Shown: positions 26,601-34,444, numbered from the stretch's first letter. The stretch is 64,000 bases of DNA from Nostoc sp. MS1 (GCF_019976755.1 NZ_AP023441.1:2353501-2417500), one strand, 5' to 3'. The notes: a model not told the origin generated them from the sequence alone. Numbers and translations: made by a program.

Positions 26601-26911
26601 ACTTTTTAATGGGTAATCGCTATTTTGATGCTGTTTATTGGCGACAAGGAAAGTTAGTTGACCGTTGGGCAGGTGCAACAGTAATTAGTAATTTAGACCA
26701 ATTAAATCATGTTTTGCAAAACTCCCAACGTGTATGGATTCATTTGGAAGATAGTAGAGAAGGTAGATTCAGGCGTGAAACTTGGTCATATATGGAAACT
26801 TTAGGAAAACCAGTTATAGATAGTTTCGGCACTCGTTTGCGGCTTTGGCAACCAGAAGATGGATTACCAAAACGTATAGCAAATAAAGGTAAGGATCTAG
26901 GGGCTTATTAA
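23609..26911 (+). CDS. GT39/ArnT-type membrane glycosyltransferase fused to two lectin-like ectodomains
   Basis: 1100 residues. An N-terminal anchor (about 8-30) is followed by two jelly-roll, galactose-binding-like units at about 50-175 and 255-355; each contains the hallmark strand with a small ligand-loop (DFTLYVNGRRI, YSLLLNGNLI), as in the accessory domains of alpha-L-rhamnosidases. Membrane helices begin near 420. The catalytic first loop typical of polyprenyl-phosphate-sugar transferases is at about 605-650 (DLDSDE, acidic residues 613-618), with about ten more helices after it. The enzyme probably transfers a sugar from a polyprenyl-phosphate donor to an extracytoplasmic glycan or protein held by the ectodomains. 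The fusion is unusual. Confidence 0.82.
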   Translation: MMQRSQHWLPLGLILALGLLLGSLMFSIWEVIPTPVERVNWSQQAQWIAPQTPTYRFYLRNTFNLPDNATAAWLRISADNDFTLYVNGRRIAKENSVLNNSLGLGAGLKMPFQNINDSNPYKTKTSVNYLLASSNDWKLTAYVDITRHLRPGKNVIALEIQQGKTNPRVVVEGEVYPTEDATPISLSTGETTWRVSNLSETRQSLQWYDRDFADENWSEAKTLGSVREATYSRLSKNLFDRPLQGNLITGNQSPQGQVWLRGNWQIPIDKISHAYIRFAAEGAYSLLLNGNLINNYRTENGDQLHLLEVTKFLQPGNNTLAVSLVSPLNTVLTGTNSLNSNGILNFFLDGWVETETGAIIGEIATDNTWTALNQPVPGWAKGVGEAQPVKLLGLPQPEDFQRNFEGNAYLLNYPNYLWHQSLWLIGGVIFATIYASLLGLWLGYGNRWWDNFVAGSAILSPSTLFLAAIGLLKHRFAESEVGLLFAQPQSNYVILCGFTAIIILTLIYSRTKKNINRLPLSFIWFSLGLVGCVSFSLASGGNVLLVFSLGLVAAIIAYISVWIQRRGRSPILLLQDKFNVIQQKWPIWGEWLFLILIVSVGFGLRVYNLGLIDLDSDENTSLDAARGILRTGAPIATSGIWYTRGPFYHYLLALWLRVVGDSIVNARLLSAIWGTATLILVYILARQLTGKIWIALLVTAILAINPWELWYSRNIRFYQALQCLTMASFWSFYKGFIEKSGRGYQYIFFMALTLTLLTQEISLTLLPVFLIGFLCFYRPFNLSQDWHIILGSVVTLAIFIYNLGFAAIRLLTPLAAISDSTASYLRLHFSDVTVLIANLFQGADRLQTLYTAFFVVGFIYFISQYNYKLCFLFFGTLIQILMITILCYQLDERYVYGIYPLFIFLAIYSAITVVRSCGDKLQLILDNLVPIKAISLVVALIILFINIQPARVLAGYNEAINKRNTSIFEYIQNYKQQSDVVISPLPSLAVIKLGKLDYFLMGNRYFDAVYWRQGKLVDRWAGATVISNLDQLNHVLQNSQRVWIHLEDSREGRFRRETWSYMETLGKPVIDSFGTRLRLWQPEDGLPKRIANKGKDLGAY

Positions 26912-26913
26912 GC

Positions 26914-26958
26914 TATAAACCTGTATTAAGTGACTGATGAATACAGGTTTATGTTTTT
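26914..26958 (+). terminator. Rho-independent terminator
   Basis: ATAAACCTGTATT pairs with AATACAGGTTTAT (about 26914-26952), followed by GTTTTTTC. It lies directly after the GT39-type gene and separates it from the flippase-like gene, which begins 15 bp beyond it. Confidence 0.88.
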
Positions 26959-26972
26959 TCAATTGAAAAAAT

Positions 26973-27941
26973 ATGAAAATAAAACAAAACACATTCATTA
27001 AAACAACTGTAAGTATTGGTCTACTTGCTTTTGTATTTACTCGCATCGATTTTACTCAAGCTTGGACTCAGTTTAAACATTTATCTTTACCCTTTATTGT
27101 CCTAGCTTTGGTCTATTACACTGGTTGCCAACTGTTGAGTTGCTGGCGCTGGCAGGTTGTACTTAATTCGAGTGGTCATTCAGCACCAATAAGCAGTTTA
27201 CTGAACAGCTATTTTGCGGGGATGTTTCTGAATATTTTTTTGCCAGGTGCGCTTGGGGGTGATGTATATCGCGTTTATCGAGTTGCTCAAGTCACTCAGG
27301 ATTCAGAAGTGGCAATTGTATCTGTATTTTTAGAAAGGTTTACCGGATTAGCTGCTTTATCTGCTTTAGCTTTAATTGGTTTACCTCCTGCGTTTAAATT
27401 AATAGGACGTTGGGATATTATTTTATTATTTCTTGCTTGTGTAGGCGCTTTAGTAGGAGCAGTTCTACTTATATCTAGCCCAAAACTATTAATGTTAGCT
27501 GAACCTTGGTTAGAAAAGTTACGCCTTGGTAAGATAGCCACCCGTTTTGCTAAAATTCAAATTCTCTTGCGAAAATTTGCCCAGCATCGTACAGCACTAG
27601 TTGTATCTATGGGGTTATCAATGTTGTTGCAATTAGCTATAGTTTATTACCACTACCTTGTGGCACAACAGTTAAAAATCCCTATTTCTTATTTACAACT
27701 TTTAGTATTCATTCCCATTATTGTAGTAGTTACCTTGCTGCCAATATCTTTAGGGGGTCTGGGTTTAAAAGAAGGTTTATGGATTTACCTATTCAATCGT
27801 ATTGGCTTAACTACAGAACAGGCTCTACTTTTATCCCTCACAATTACAGCTTTAAGTTGGCTGTTGAGTTTGCCAGGAGCATTAATTTTGCTGTTGGACT
27901 CAACAGGATTCCAATTAGCAAGGCAAGGAAAAATGGAGTAA
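26973..27941 (+). CDS. LPG-synthase-TM/AglD-type integral membrane protein (UPF0104), flippase-like
   Basis: 322 residues with about eight hydrophobic segments. Family motifs include the NIFLPGALGGDVYRVYRVAQ loop and the IPIIVVVTLLPISLGGLGLKEG loop, characteristic of the lysylphosphatidylglycerol-synthase membrane domain / AglD family. Members act in lipid or glycolipid translocation. Here it lies within glycan assembly genes, suggesting handling of a lipid-linked sugar. It is followed 5 bp later by the secreted alpha/alpha-toroid protein gene, so those two form a transcriptional pair after the terminator. Confidence 0.85.
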   Translation: MKIKQNTFIKTTVSIGLLAFVFTRIDFTQAWTQFKHLSLPFIVLALVYYTGCQLLSCWRWQVVLNSSGHSAPISSLLNSYFAGMFLNIFLPGALGGDVYRVYRVAQVTQDSEVAIVSVFLERFTGLAALSALALIGLPPAFKLIGRWDIILLFLACVGALVGAVLLISSPKLLMLAEPWLEKLRLGKIATRFAKIQILLRKFAQHRTALVVSMGLSMLLQLAIVYYHYLVAQQLKIPISYLQLLVFIPIIVVVTLLPISLGGLGLKEGLWIYLFNRIGLTTEQALLLSLTITALSWLLSLPGALILLLDSTGFQLARQGKME

Positions 27942-27946
27942 GTCAA

Positions 27947-29062
27947 ATGCTGAAAAGTCAATATATAGCAGCTTGGTTAGTTGCAGTATCCTTGTCGCTG
28001 ATGACAAGCCCTAGTATTGTACTGACACAAGAAAATAAGAACTCTCTTAATAGCCAGTTTGAGATAGAGTCAAGTACAAAACAAAGTAATCAATCTCGGT
28101 TTCAATTATCGCAAAAAACTGATTTTGAGAACGAATCAACTGATTTAATCGCTAATGTTCTCTACCGAGGTTTGTCGGGGCGTTACAGATCAATAATGCC
28201 TAATGGTGCTAATGGTGCTAACGTCCTTTGGGTGCATAATAAGGCAAAACGTTGGTATATTGAAGAGCAAAGATATGGGGAAGATTTGGTTATTGGTGGG
28301 TTGATTAAGAATGATCCACAAGCCATCGAGGCGGGATTTAAGATGTTTGATTGGGGATTTGCCTATCAAGTTGATGACGGCAGTTTTTTTATGACGGGCG
28401 ATCGCTTCCATAGTACATCTTTCTTTGTACAAGCTGTAGCTCGTAGTCTTTTAGTAATACAACAATCCCCATATTCTCAAAAGTATGCTGCCCAAGTAGC
28501 TAAATATAAGCCTTTGGTGCATCGTGCGGCGCGATGGATGATTTTGCCAAATGTTTGGAAAGTAGGCATCAGACGTAACAAGCCATACACCCATCGCCGT
28601 TACTTAGTGGCTGCGGCTTTAGGATTAACAGGTAAACTAACTGGCGATCAAGAATTGATTAACTATAGTCGTAAGTCCATTCAAGAAGGCTTATCTCTGC
28701 AACGTCCTGATGGTGTTAACCCAGAAAAAGGTGGTCATGATAGTAGTTATCAGATGGTAGGCGTAGTTTATGCCCAGCGATGGGTGATGTACTTTCCCCA
28801 TGATCCCATAACGCCCAAACTTGTAGCGATGATCAATAAATCTTTGTTATGGCAACAAACTAGAATGTTGCCTTCTGGAGAAATTAGCGCTGAGGATAAT
28901 ACGCGCACTGCTGGACAGGAAAAAGGACGCTCTGGCAAAGTAAAAGGTATAGATAGAAAGTCAGCCCTACGTGCCTTTGCTTATTGGGCATCTGTTACAG
29001 GGAATCAACAATGGGAAGAAACCGCCCTGAAGATAACTAAGTTTTACTATAAAATTCCATAA
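27947..29062 (+). CDS. Secreted alpha/alpha-toroid protein, possible polysaccharide lyase or glycoside hydrolase
   Basis: 371 residues from the ATG at 27947, preferred because it places a signal peptide (AAWLVAVSLSLMTSPSIVLTQ) at the N-terminus; a frame extending back to 27779 overlaps the previous gene by 160 bp. The mature part is a helical array with aromatic and charged motifs such as DDGSFFMTGDRFHSTSFF, HRRYLVAAALGLTGKL and NPEKGGHDSSYQMVGVVYAQ. Histidine and tyrosine in such settings recall alginate-lyase/heparinase toroids. The fold is inferred from pattern and not confirmed. In polysaccharide loci such periplasmic enzymes trim or edit the product during export. Confidence 0.75.
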   Translation: MLKSQYIAAWLVAVSLSLMTSPSIVLTQENKNSLNSQFEIESSTKQSNQSRFQLSQKTDFENESTDLIANVLYRGLSGRYRSIMPNGANGANVLWVHNKAKRWYIEEQRYGEDLVIGGLIKNDPQAIEAGFKMFDWGFAYQVDDGSFFMTGDRFHSTSFFVQAVARSLLVIQQSPYSQKYAAQVAKYKPLVHRAARWMILPNVWKVGIRRNKPYTHRRYLVAAALGLTGKLTGDQELINYSRKSIQEGLSLQRPDGVNPEKGGHDSSYQMVGVVYAQRWVMYFPHDPITPKLVAMINKSLLWQQTRMLPSGEISAEDNTRTAGQEKGRSGKVKGIDRKSALRAFAYWASVTGNQQWEETALKITKFYYKIP

Positions 29063-29066
29063 ATTT

Positions 29067-29255
29067 TTGGAAGACCACAAATATATTGTTAGCTTACCTG
29101 AATTTGGCTCATACGCACATACTCATGGTGACACTTATACTGATGCGTTGAAAAATGGTGAGGAGGTCTTGGAACTTTTGATTGAGGATTATCAAGCACA
29201 AGAAAAACGGCTACCAGAACCTCTTACCGATAACTTTTCCTTCGTTGCAAGTTAA
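29067..29255 (+). pseudogene. HicB-like antitoxin, N-terminally incomplete and without a HicA partner
   Basis: About 62 codons from a TTG match the HicB-like alpha/beta antitoxin fold: YIVSLPEFGSYAHTHGDTYTDALKNGEEVLELLIEDYQ. The first strand that HicB proteins carry before this is readable in frame upstream (SFTIKFHKFLEDHK) overlapping the end of the preceding gene, but no ATG or GTG precedes it and a TAA closes the frame at about 29034. No HicA toxin gene is adjacent, and the C-terminal DNA-binding part is absent. It is probably an orphan or decayed antitoxin; expression from TTG is possible. Confidence 0.6.
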
Positions 29256-29284
29256 CGACTTAAAATTTTATAAATACTTAGATG

Positions 29285-29491
29285 TTAGGGTATAGGGTGT
29301 AAGACTAAATTTGTAATACTTCGACTACGCTCAGTACAAGTTCGTAATGTGTCGTAATTGATAATTTGAGTTTGTTTAAAAGCGATGGTGTTCTGTTCAC
29401 TACAGGCGATCGCAATCCTTACAGGAATGATACTAACTAACAAAAGTGCGATCGCTAAAACTAACCATTTCCATCCCAGTTGGCGTTTCAT
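29285..29491 (-). CDS. Small protein with N-terminal hydrophobic segment, 3' end made by a repeat
   Basis: 68 codons. Residues 1-30 form a basic start plus a hydrophobic helix (WLVLAIALLLVSIIPVRIAIAC), like a signal or lipoprotein leader. The C-terminal part contains RTCTERSRS, the usual translation of the dispersed CTTCGACTACGCTCAGT repeat, so the tail is repeat-derived. It lies 14 bp downstream of the SMP-30 gene on the same strand. It may be a truncated secreted protein or a chance frame. Confidence 0.35.
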   Translation of the reverse strand: MKRQLGWKWLVLAIALLLVSIIPVRIAIACSEQNTIAFKQTQIINYDTLRTCTERSRSITNLVLHPIP

Positions 29492-29505
29492 GAAAGTAGA
29501 TAGAC

Positions 29506-30387
29506 TTAAACAATTGAATTAAAACTATAGCTGGGTAATCCAATCGTATTAGTCTCAACCGCAAATAAGTCACCAGAGTAGAAACTTTTTTCAATCTCCT
29601 CCTCACTCAACCCCACCGAAGCACTTGTAATATACAACGTCCGCAAATCCTCACCGCCAAAAGTGCAACTAGTGGGACGCTGCACTGGTAGCTTTATACG
29701 CGATATTTCCTTACCTTCATGGTTAAAGCAAATCACACACCAGCCATCCCACATGGCTGACCAAATATTACCCTGACTATCTATCGCCATCCCATCAGGA
29801 TAAAAAGATTCACCGGTTAAATCTACAAATATGCGGCGATCGCTAATTTTACCCGTCACGGCATCAAAGTTATAAGCATAAATTTTTTGCTGTGGAGAAT
29901 CAGTTAAGTAAAATGTCTGTTGATCAGGACTCCAGCCTAAGCCGTTAGAAATCGTCAATCCCGTTTCCATCAGGTGCAAAGAACCGTCGGGATCGTAACG
30001 ATAAAGGTTAGCTTCAGGTTTACCAAGAGACAAAGAACCGAACCAAAAACGTCCTTGGTGATCGCATTTCCCATCGTTAAAACGATTATTTGGCTTATCG
30101 GCTTCAATCTGGATAATCGGTATGACCTCACCATTATCTAAATTGAGAAACGTCAAACCATGACGCTGCGCCATAATCAAGCGATTTGTTCCAGCCAGAG
30201 CGATCGCACCAACAACATCTCCTACATCAAAATGTAAAGTCTCCCCAGCCACAGGATTAAATCTGTTTACATGATGATTATAAATATCAACCCAATACAA
30301 CCATTGATGAGTCGAGTCCCATATCGGCCCTTCTCCTAAACGAGCGCGAGCAAACAACACATTTTTGAATTGATAGTCACTCTGCAT
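29506..30387 (-). CDS. SMP-30/gluconolactonase family protein
   Basis: 293 residues forming a six-bladed beta-propeller lactonase. Motifs: RLGEGPIWD (metal-ligand Glu), NRFNDGKCDHQGRFWFGSL, SNGLGWSPDQQTFYLTDS (Asn and Asp near the metal), and DGMAIDSQGNIWSAMWDGW. It probably hydrolyses sugar lactones such as gluconolactone; substrate cannot be told from sequence. No signal peptide is seen, so it is cytoplasmic. Confidence 0.9.
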   Translation of the reverse strand: MQSDYQFKNVLFARARLGEGPIWDSTHQWLYWVDIYNHHVNRFNPVAGETLHFDVGDVVGAIALAGTNRLIMAQRHGLTFLNLDNGEVIPIIQIEADKPNNRFNDGKCDHQGRFWFGSLSLGKPEANLYRYDPDGSLHLMETGLTISNGLGWSPDQQTFYLTDSPQQKIYAYNFDAVTGKISDRRIFVDLTGESFYPDGMAIDSQGNIWSAMWDGWCVICFNHEGKEISRIKLPVQRPTSCTFGGEDLRTLYITSASVGLSEEEIEKSFYSGDLFAVETNTIGLPSYSFNSIV

Positions 30388-30913
30388 ATTTCAAAAATAA
30401 TCCTTTGATGATTGCGCTGCTTTTGTAGGGACTCTTAAATTGACGATATCTTCTTGGATTTTTTGATCAGCTTGTACTGCATATATCTCTCTGCAACAAA
30501 CTGACAAGGCTATTAGCTGGGTCATTAAGTGCTGAAGTTTCGCTTAATATATTAGCGATCGCTTCATTTAAACTATTTTGTAATTCTATTGATGTGCTAA
30601 GACCGCCATCACTACCAACTTCTACATTTACTCCAGGTGTAGGTTCCGCAGGTGTTTGAGCATCATCTGAGCCAAAAGTTTTAAATTATTACTTTTGATA
30701 TTTATCCGTATTTGATCCATCTCATCTTCCAAAGTCAAAAATTTTACGAAAACATGACTGCAATTTATACGTAAAATCTCTGGTAAATAGTAATATCGCG
30801 GGAACATCACTAATCTTATATTTTACCAGAGTGAAAGGTTCGGCTCACCTAAGAAGATTGAGTCATAGGGATACACAGATGTGTGTCCCTAAAAATGAAA
30901 TAAAAACTTTGAT
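30388..30913 (-). other. Degenerate coding remnants, unrecognised
   Basis: No intact gene. On the minus strand a 60-codon frame (30628-30810, with MDQIRINIKSNN) and a second frame shifted relative to it (FGSDDAQTPAEPTPGVNVEVGS, then SIELQNSLNEAIANILSET, about 30450-30665) read as protein-like sequence before stops. Together they suggest one small broken gene. I do not recognise the family. The rest of the stretch is AT-rich. Confidence 0.4.
30868..30890. terminator. Hairpin downstream of the 30914 glycosyltransferase gene
   Basis: AGGGATACAC-AGAT-GTGTGTCCCT, a 10-bp stem with one mismatch, lying 24 bp past the stop codon of the minus-strand gene. No good U-run follows on that strand, so it may be a transcript-end stabiliser or simply a repeat. 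Confidence 0.4.
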
Positions 30914-32830
30914 TTAAGAGAGCTTCACCTTTTCTTGCTTCATCTTTTTGAAATTAATCCGAGTCAATTGGTAAGCACCTTTAATATCTATATTTTCGTA
31001 ATTATCTGGTGATAAATCCATTTTGAAAAAGTTTTTCTTGTTAGTCACCATTAACAGTGAAGATGGCTTAACTTCTTGATTCGCTACATTGTGAATATGT
31101 TCTAAGCCTTTTTCAGTTGAAGGGATAAAATTGATATTTTTGTGGCTATAAAAAACTACAGTTGGCTTTTTGAAACCAACCATCATGACTTCTTCTGTTG
31201 GTTGTTTTACTTGGTCGATAACGGAAGATAATTGCCTTAATGGTAGTTGACGCTCTTGATCCATTAAAAACATAGCTGGCATAGTCACAAAAATCAGAAA
31301 TACCACAAATGCCAACAAGTTAACACCGACAATGGAATGCCAGTAACGACGTAAAATTAAAAAGGCAATAGAAATTGCTGCTACTAGCCAAAGCCAACCA
31401 GAGATAGTAGATAAACCAACATCCTGTAAATTTTGCCGGAAGTCTGGTGCAGCTTCATCATAACCCAGCAAGTTATAAATGTGAAATGATGCCACTGCTA
31501 ATGCGCTTAAAAATATGACATTTACCCAACTACTAACCTGTAAAAGAGAAGATGGATAAGTAATAGATATTTTGCTTGTTTGTTCACTACCAGGAAACAA
31601 ATCACTCCACAAAAATGCAACTAAAATAGCGGCGGCTGGGATTAAAGGTAAGACATAGCTTGGTAGCTTGGTAACGGCAATTGTAAAAAAACTAAAGACA
31701 CTAATAAACCAAATACAGGCAAATAAACCCAACTGTTGAGAGCGTGCTTGATTGCGCCAGTGCGATCGCTGCCAGAACTTCAATCTGAAAATTGCTAAAG
31801 GCAAGTAGATTGAGTATGGGGCGAAAAGCAGTAATACTATCACAAAATAAAAATACCAAGGAGCTGAGTGACCATTAACGACCTCTGTAAAACGCTCCAC
31901 ATTGTGATATCCGAAAAAAGAATTAATATAACTTTCACCATTACGCCAAATTACCAGCGCATACCAGGGAATAGATAAACCCAAGATAATTATGATCCCC
32001 AAAAATAGGCGCATCTCTCGCAGCACTGTTCGCAACTGCCCCAAATACAGCAAGAACGCCAAAATGATGATCCCCGGTAAAACAATACCCACCGGCCCCT
32101 TAGTCAAAATTGCCCCAGCCGTTAATACGTAACAAGCCAAGTACCAGTTATTGGGGAGTAGGGAGTGGGGAGTGGGGGGAGATGAGGGAGTGGAGGAAGA
32201 GGATAATTCACTGCTGCCTCCTGCCTCCTGCCTTCTGCCTCCTGCCTCCTGCCCATCTGTTGCGTATCCCAAGAAAAAACATAACAAGGCACAGGCCATG
32301 CAGCCAGTCAGCAACATATCGGAAACACCAGTTCTTCCCCAAACAATCATTTGAGGATTGAGCGCCATGACACCTGCGGCTACAGCAGCTGTTAAGTAGC
32401 GGCGAGTTGGGAGCGTCACTTGTTCCAACTCATCTTTTTTGGCTAAAGACCACTGTACAGTGTAAAAACCTAATGCTACCAGTCCTACGGCTGCTAAGGC
32501 TGAAGGAAGCCGCACGGCCCATTCGTTCACACCAAACACAGCATAGGCGATCGCTTGACACCAATAAAGTAAAGCTGGCTTATCAAAACGAGTCTGTCCG
32601 TTAAAATATGGCGTGATCCAATCACCCGTCAATAGCATTTGCCGGGAAGCTTCCGCAAATAGTGGCTCTGTTTCGTCAACCAAGCCAATACTGCCCAAAT
32701 GCCATCCATAGCCTATCCAACCAATTAGAATTAACCACAGAATTGAGACAGTCACAGCAAGGGCTGGACGTTTTGCTATATTATTGAACCACCGCTCAAC
32801 AGCGTTAGGAACGCTCAAGTTTAACCTCAT
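30914..32830 (-). CDS. ArnT/PMT-type (GT39/GT83-like) membrane glycosyltransferase
   Basis: 638 residues. A first helix at about 25-45 precedes the catalytic loop GLVDETEPLFAEASRQMLLTGDWITPYFNGQTRFDKP (Asp52-Glu53 are the conserved acidic pair, with FDKP typical of ArnT). About eleven further helices and an extracytoplasmic C-terminal domain (about 500-638) complete the fold. The enzyme should transfer a sugar from a polyprenyl phosphate donor to lipid A-like, glycan or protein acceptors outside the membrane. Residues 193-227 are a low-complexity Gly/Gln/Ser/Pro stretch encoded by heptamer repeats, inserted in frame between membrane helices (see repeat entry). It stands apart from the 18-29 kb locus and is on the opposite strand. 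Confidence 0.88.
   Translation of the reverse strand: MRLNLSVPNAVERWFNNIAKRPALAVTVSILWLILIGWIGYGWHLGSIGLVDETEPLFAEASRQMLLTGDWITPYFNGQTRFDKPALLYWCQAIAYAVFGVNEWAVRLPSALAAVGLVALGFYTVQWSLAKKDELEQVTLPTRRYLTAAVAAGVMALNPQMIVWGRTGVSDMLLTGCMACALLCFFLGYATDGQEAGGRRQEAGGSSELSSSSTPSSPPTPHSLLPNNWYLACYVLTAGAILTKGPVGIVLPGIIILAFLLYLGQLRTVLREMRLFLGIIIILGLSIPWYALVIWRNGESYINSFFGYHNVERFTEVVNGHSAPWYFYFVIVLLLFAPYSIYLPLAIFRLKFWQRSHWRNQARSQQLGLFACIWFISVFSFFTIAVTKLPSYVLPLIPAAAILVAFLWSDLFPGSEQTSKISITYPSSLLQVSSWVNVIFLSALAVASFHIYNLLGYDEAAPDFRQNLQDVGLSTISGWLWLVAAISIAFLILRRYWHSIVGVNLLAFVVFLIFVTMPAMFLMDQERQLPLRQLSSVIDQVKQPTEEVMMVGFKKPTVVFYSHKNINFIPSTEKGLEHIHNVANQEVKPSSLLMVTNKKNFFKMDLSPDNYENIDIKGAYQLTRINFKKMKQEKVKLS
32152..32252. 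repeat. In-frame heptamer repeat insertion (GGGAGTA/CTGCCTC types) within a coding gene
   Basis: About 100 bp made of GGGAGTG-like and CTGCCTC-like heptamers, identical in style to the intergenic repeats elsewhere in this window. It encodes a polar loop (residues about 193-227) and keeps the reading frame. Surrounding sequence is normal transmembrane coding sequence. Confidence 0.85.
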
Positions 32831-32983
32831 TTGTCAATAGTCATTAGTCATTGGTCAATAGTCATCAGTCAAGAGTTATTGCTTCTGTGACTGCGAACTA
32901 CTAACTTTTTATATGTTGCACTAATCATAAGTCGTTACAGGGCTATGTTTTGTTCTTGAGTATTTGTACTTTTTTACTGTTGA

Positions 32984-33595
32984 CTACGGACTAATGACTA
33001 ACACCCACTCTTGACTTTGTGAGTTCCACGTAGGTTGAGATGTCTCACCAACGACATAAGGCCCCCAATAGCGCCGGGAACCATCTTGGGCAAAGGCTAC
33101 TAAAACATCCCCTTTTTCTAGTTTCAGGTTGCCAATTGGCAGGGAGAGAACTAAGCCTTTTGTACTCCCTTCTTGGGGATCAAAATCCCAATGTGCCGGA
33201 ATTTCCGCCTGTTTATCACTTAAACCTTTATTACCTACTTGTCTAGCTAGTAATGCCAAGCGCACAGGTTGATTGGTTTGATTGCTCATCCGCAATTTTC
33301 CGGGAAGTCTGCCTTTATCGGCTAAAGCCTGACGTGCGGCGAGGATAGAATTTGTTTGGTTCTCTTTACGTACTATTGAGTCTGTAATTATTGGTGTTGT
33401 ATTAGTAACTTCAGTAGAGTTAGTTGTTAGTGTCGAATTACTTTCGGATTTGGGAGTATCACTAGATATATCTGAGGGTGTATTTGAATTTGTAGTTTCA
33501 AATGATAGTGTCATTCCCCAACAACCTGCTAGTAGCCCCAGCAGACCCAAGGCACACACTGTCACGGCTGCGTGACGATAGACTGAAGCTTTCAT
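32984..33595 (-). CDS. Putative lipoprotein with Thr/Ser/Asn-rich linker
   Basis: 203 residues from the ATG at 33595. This start gives a lipoprotein signal with the lipobox LLAGC (VCALGLLGLLAGCWG); a longer frame to 33634 would add 13 residues before it. A linker of about 60 residues rich in Ser, Thr and Asn follows. The C-terminal about 110 residues form a compact beta-rich domain (MSNQTNQPVRLALLARQ, WDFDPQEGSTKGLVLSLP, GDVLVAFAQDGSRRYWGPYVVG). The function is unknown, and the protein is likely membrane-anchored in the periplasm. The stop codon lies in TTAGTCA-type repeat sequence. Confidence 0.7.
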   Translation of the reverse strand: MKASVYRHAAVTVCALGLLGLLAGCWGMTLSFETTNSNTPSDISSDTPKSESNSTLTTNSTEVTNTTPIITDSIVRKENQTNSILAARQALADKGRLPGKLRMSNQTNQPVRLALLARQVGNKGLSDKQAEIPAHWDFDPQEGSTKGLVLSLPIGNLKLEKGDVLVAFAQDGSRRYWGPYVVGETSQPTWNSQSQEWVLVISP

Positions 33596-34111
33596 ATTGA
33601 TATTAGAAATAATTATTTTTGTAGGCTTGTCCAAATACTAGCCTATTCTTACTATAGATAATCAAAGAAAATTACGTATTTCTGGGGTATGGATTTCTGT
33701 AGATATTGGTTGAGGAATGTAGCGTATATATCATTTTTCGCAAAAATAGCCAGCATGAATAATCACTTAGCTCATGATCTGAACGAATGCTGAGAAATTG
33801 AGCTTATAACATAAGCATTGTATAAAATTTATAGAATACAAGTAATTTAAAATACATAAAAAATATATTTACACAGAGAACTATTTCGGTATTTTTTTGA
33901 GTTTAAGTAATTTGAGACACAATGGCTCATGCTTTAAAACACAATTTTGAGCAACAGTAGAATATTTACATTTGTTAATATTCTGTCTTTAGTTATCTTT
34001 GTCTGTATGGCTAGTAATATATCAAAGATCAAGTTCTTTGTGGGTATTCCGATATTTTATACTAGATGGAAACTATTTTTCGGACTGCCAATCATTCCAG
34101 AAGCCTGATCG
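33596..34111. other. 515-bp AT-rich divergent spacer
   Basis: It separates the minus-strand lipoprotein gene from plus-strand ycf20 and should hold both promoters. It is strongly AT-rich. I see no supported gene, repeat family or RNA. Confidence 0.4.
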
Positions 34112-34444
34112 ATGCAAAATACTCGACTTAACAATTTATTTGATGCTATTGCTAGGCAGTTGGGGCAATTGTTTCTCAATCCTTGGCGGCGATTGTCCCT
34201 ACTATTACTTAGTTTTCTGTTCGGATTTTTTCTAGGTACAGCAGTTTCTACCACAGCAGGTCAAAGGGCTGAACTAGATATTGTCATAGCTGCCTTCTTA
34301 GTATTTTTAACAGAAATTACTAGTAGAATATTTTACAATCGAAATTTTTTCGCTAGCCGATCGCTCTTAGTAGAAGCACTCAACATTCTTAAAGTAGGTT
34401 TCACATACAGCTTGTTTATTGAAGCCTTTAAACTGGGATCTTAA
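34112..34444 (+). CDS. ycf20: Ycf20-like protein (DUF565)
   Basis: 110 residues. The family signature NPWRRLSLLLLSFLFGFFLGTAVSTTAGQRAE is followed by two more hydrophobic stretches and a C-terminal FxxxF-type helix, as in the Ycf20 proteins of cyanobacteria and plastids. An Arabidopsis Ycf20 relative (NPQ7) affects non-photochemical quenching; the biochemical role is unknown. Three predicted membrane segments suggest a thylakoid or plasma-membrane protein. It is 29 bp upstream of glycerate kinase on the same strand, so the two probably form an operon. Confidence 0.88.
   Translation: MQNTRLNNLFDAIARQLGQLFLNPWRRLSLLLLSFLFGFFLGTAVSTTAGQRAELDIVIAAFLVFLTEITSRIFYNRNFFASRSLLVEALNILKVGFTYSLFIEAFKLGS

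Noticed and set aside
27779..27946. Upstream extension of the secreted toroid protein
   Set aside because: It overlaps the flippase-like gene, and the internal ATG gives a proper signal peptide.
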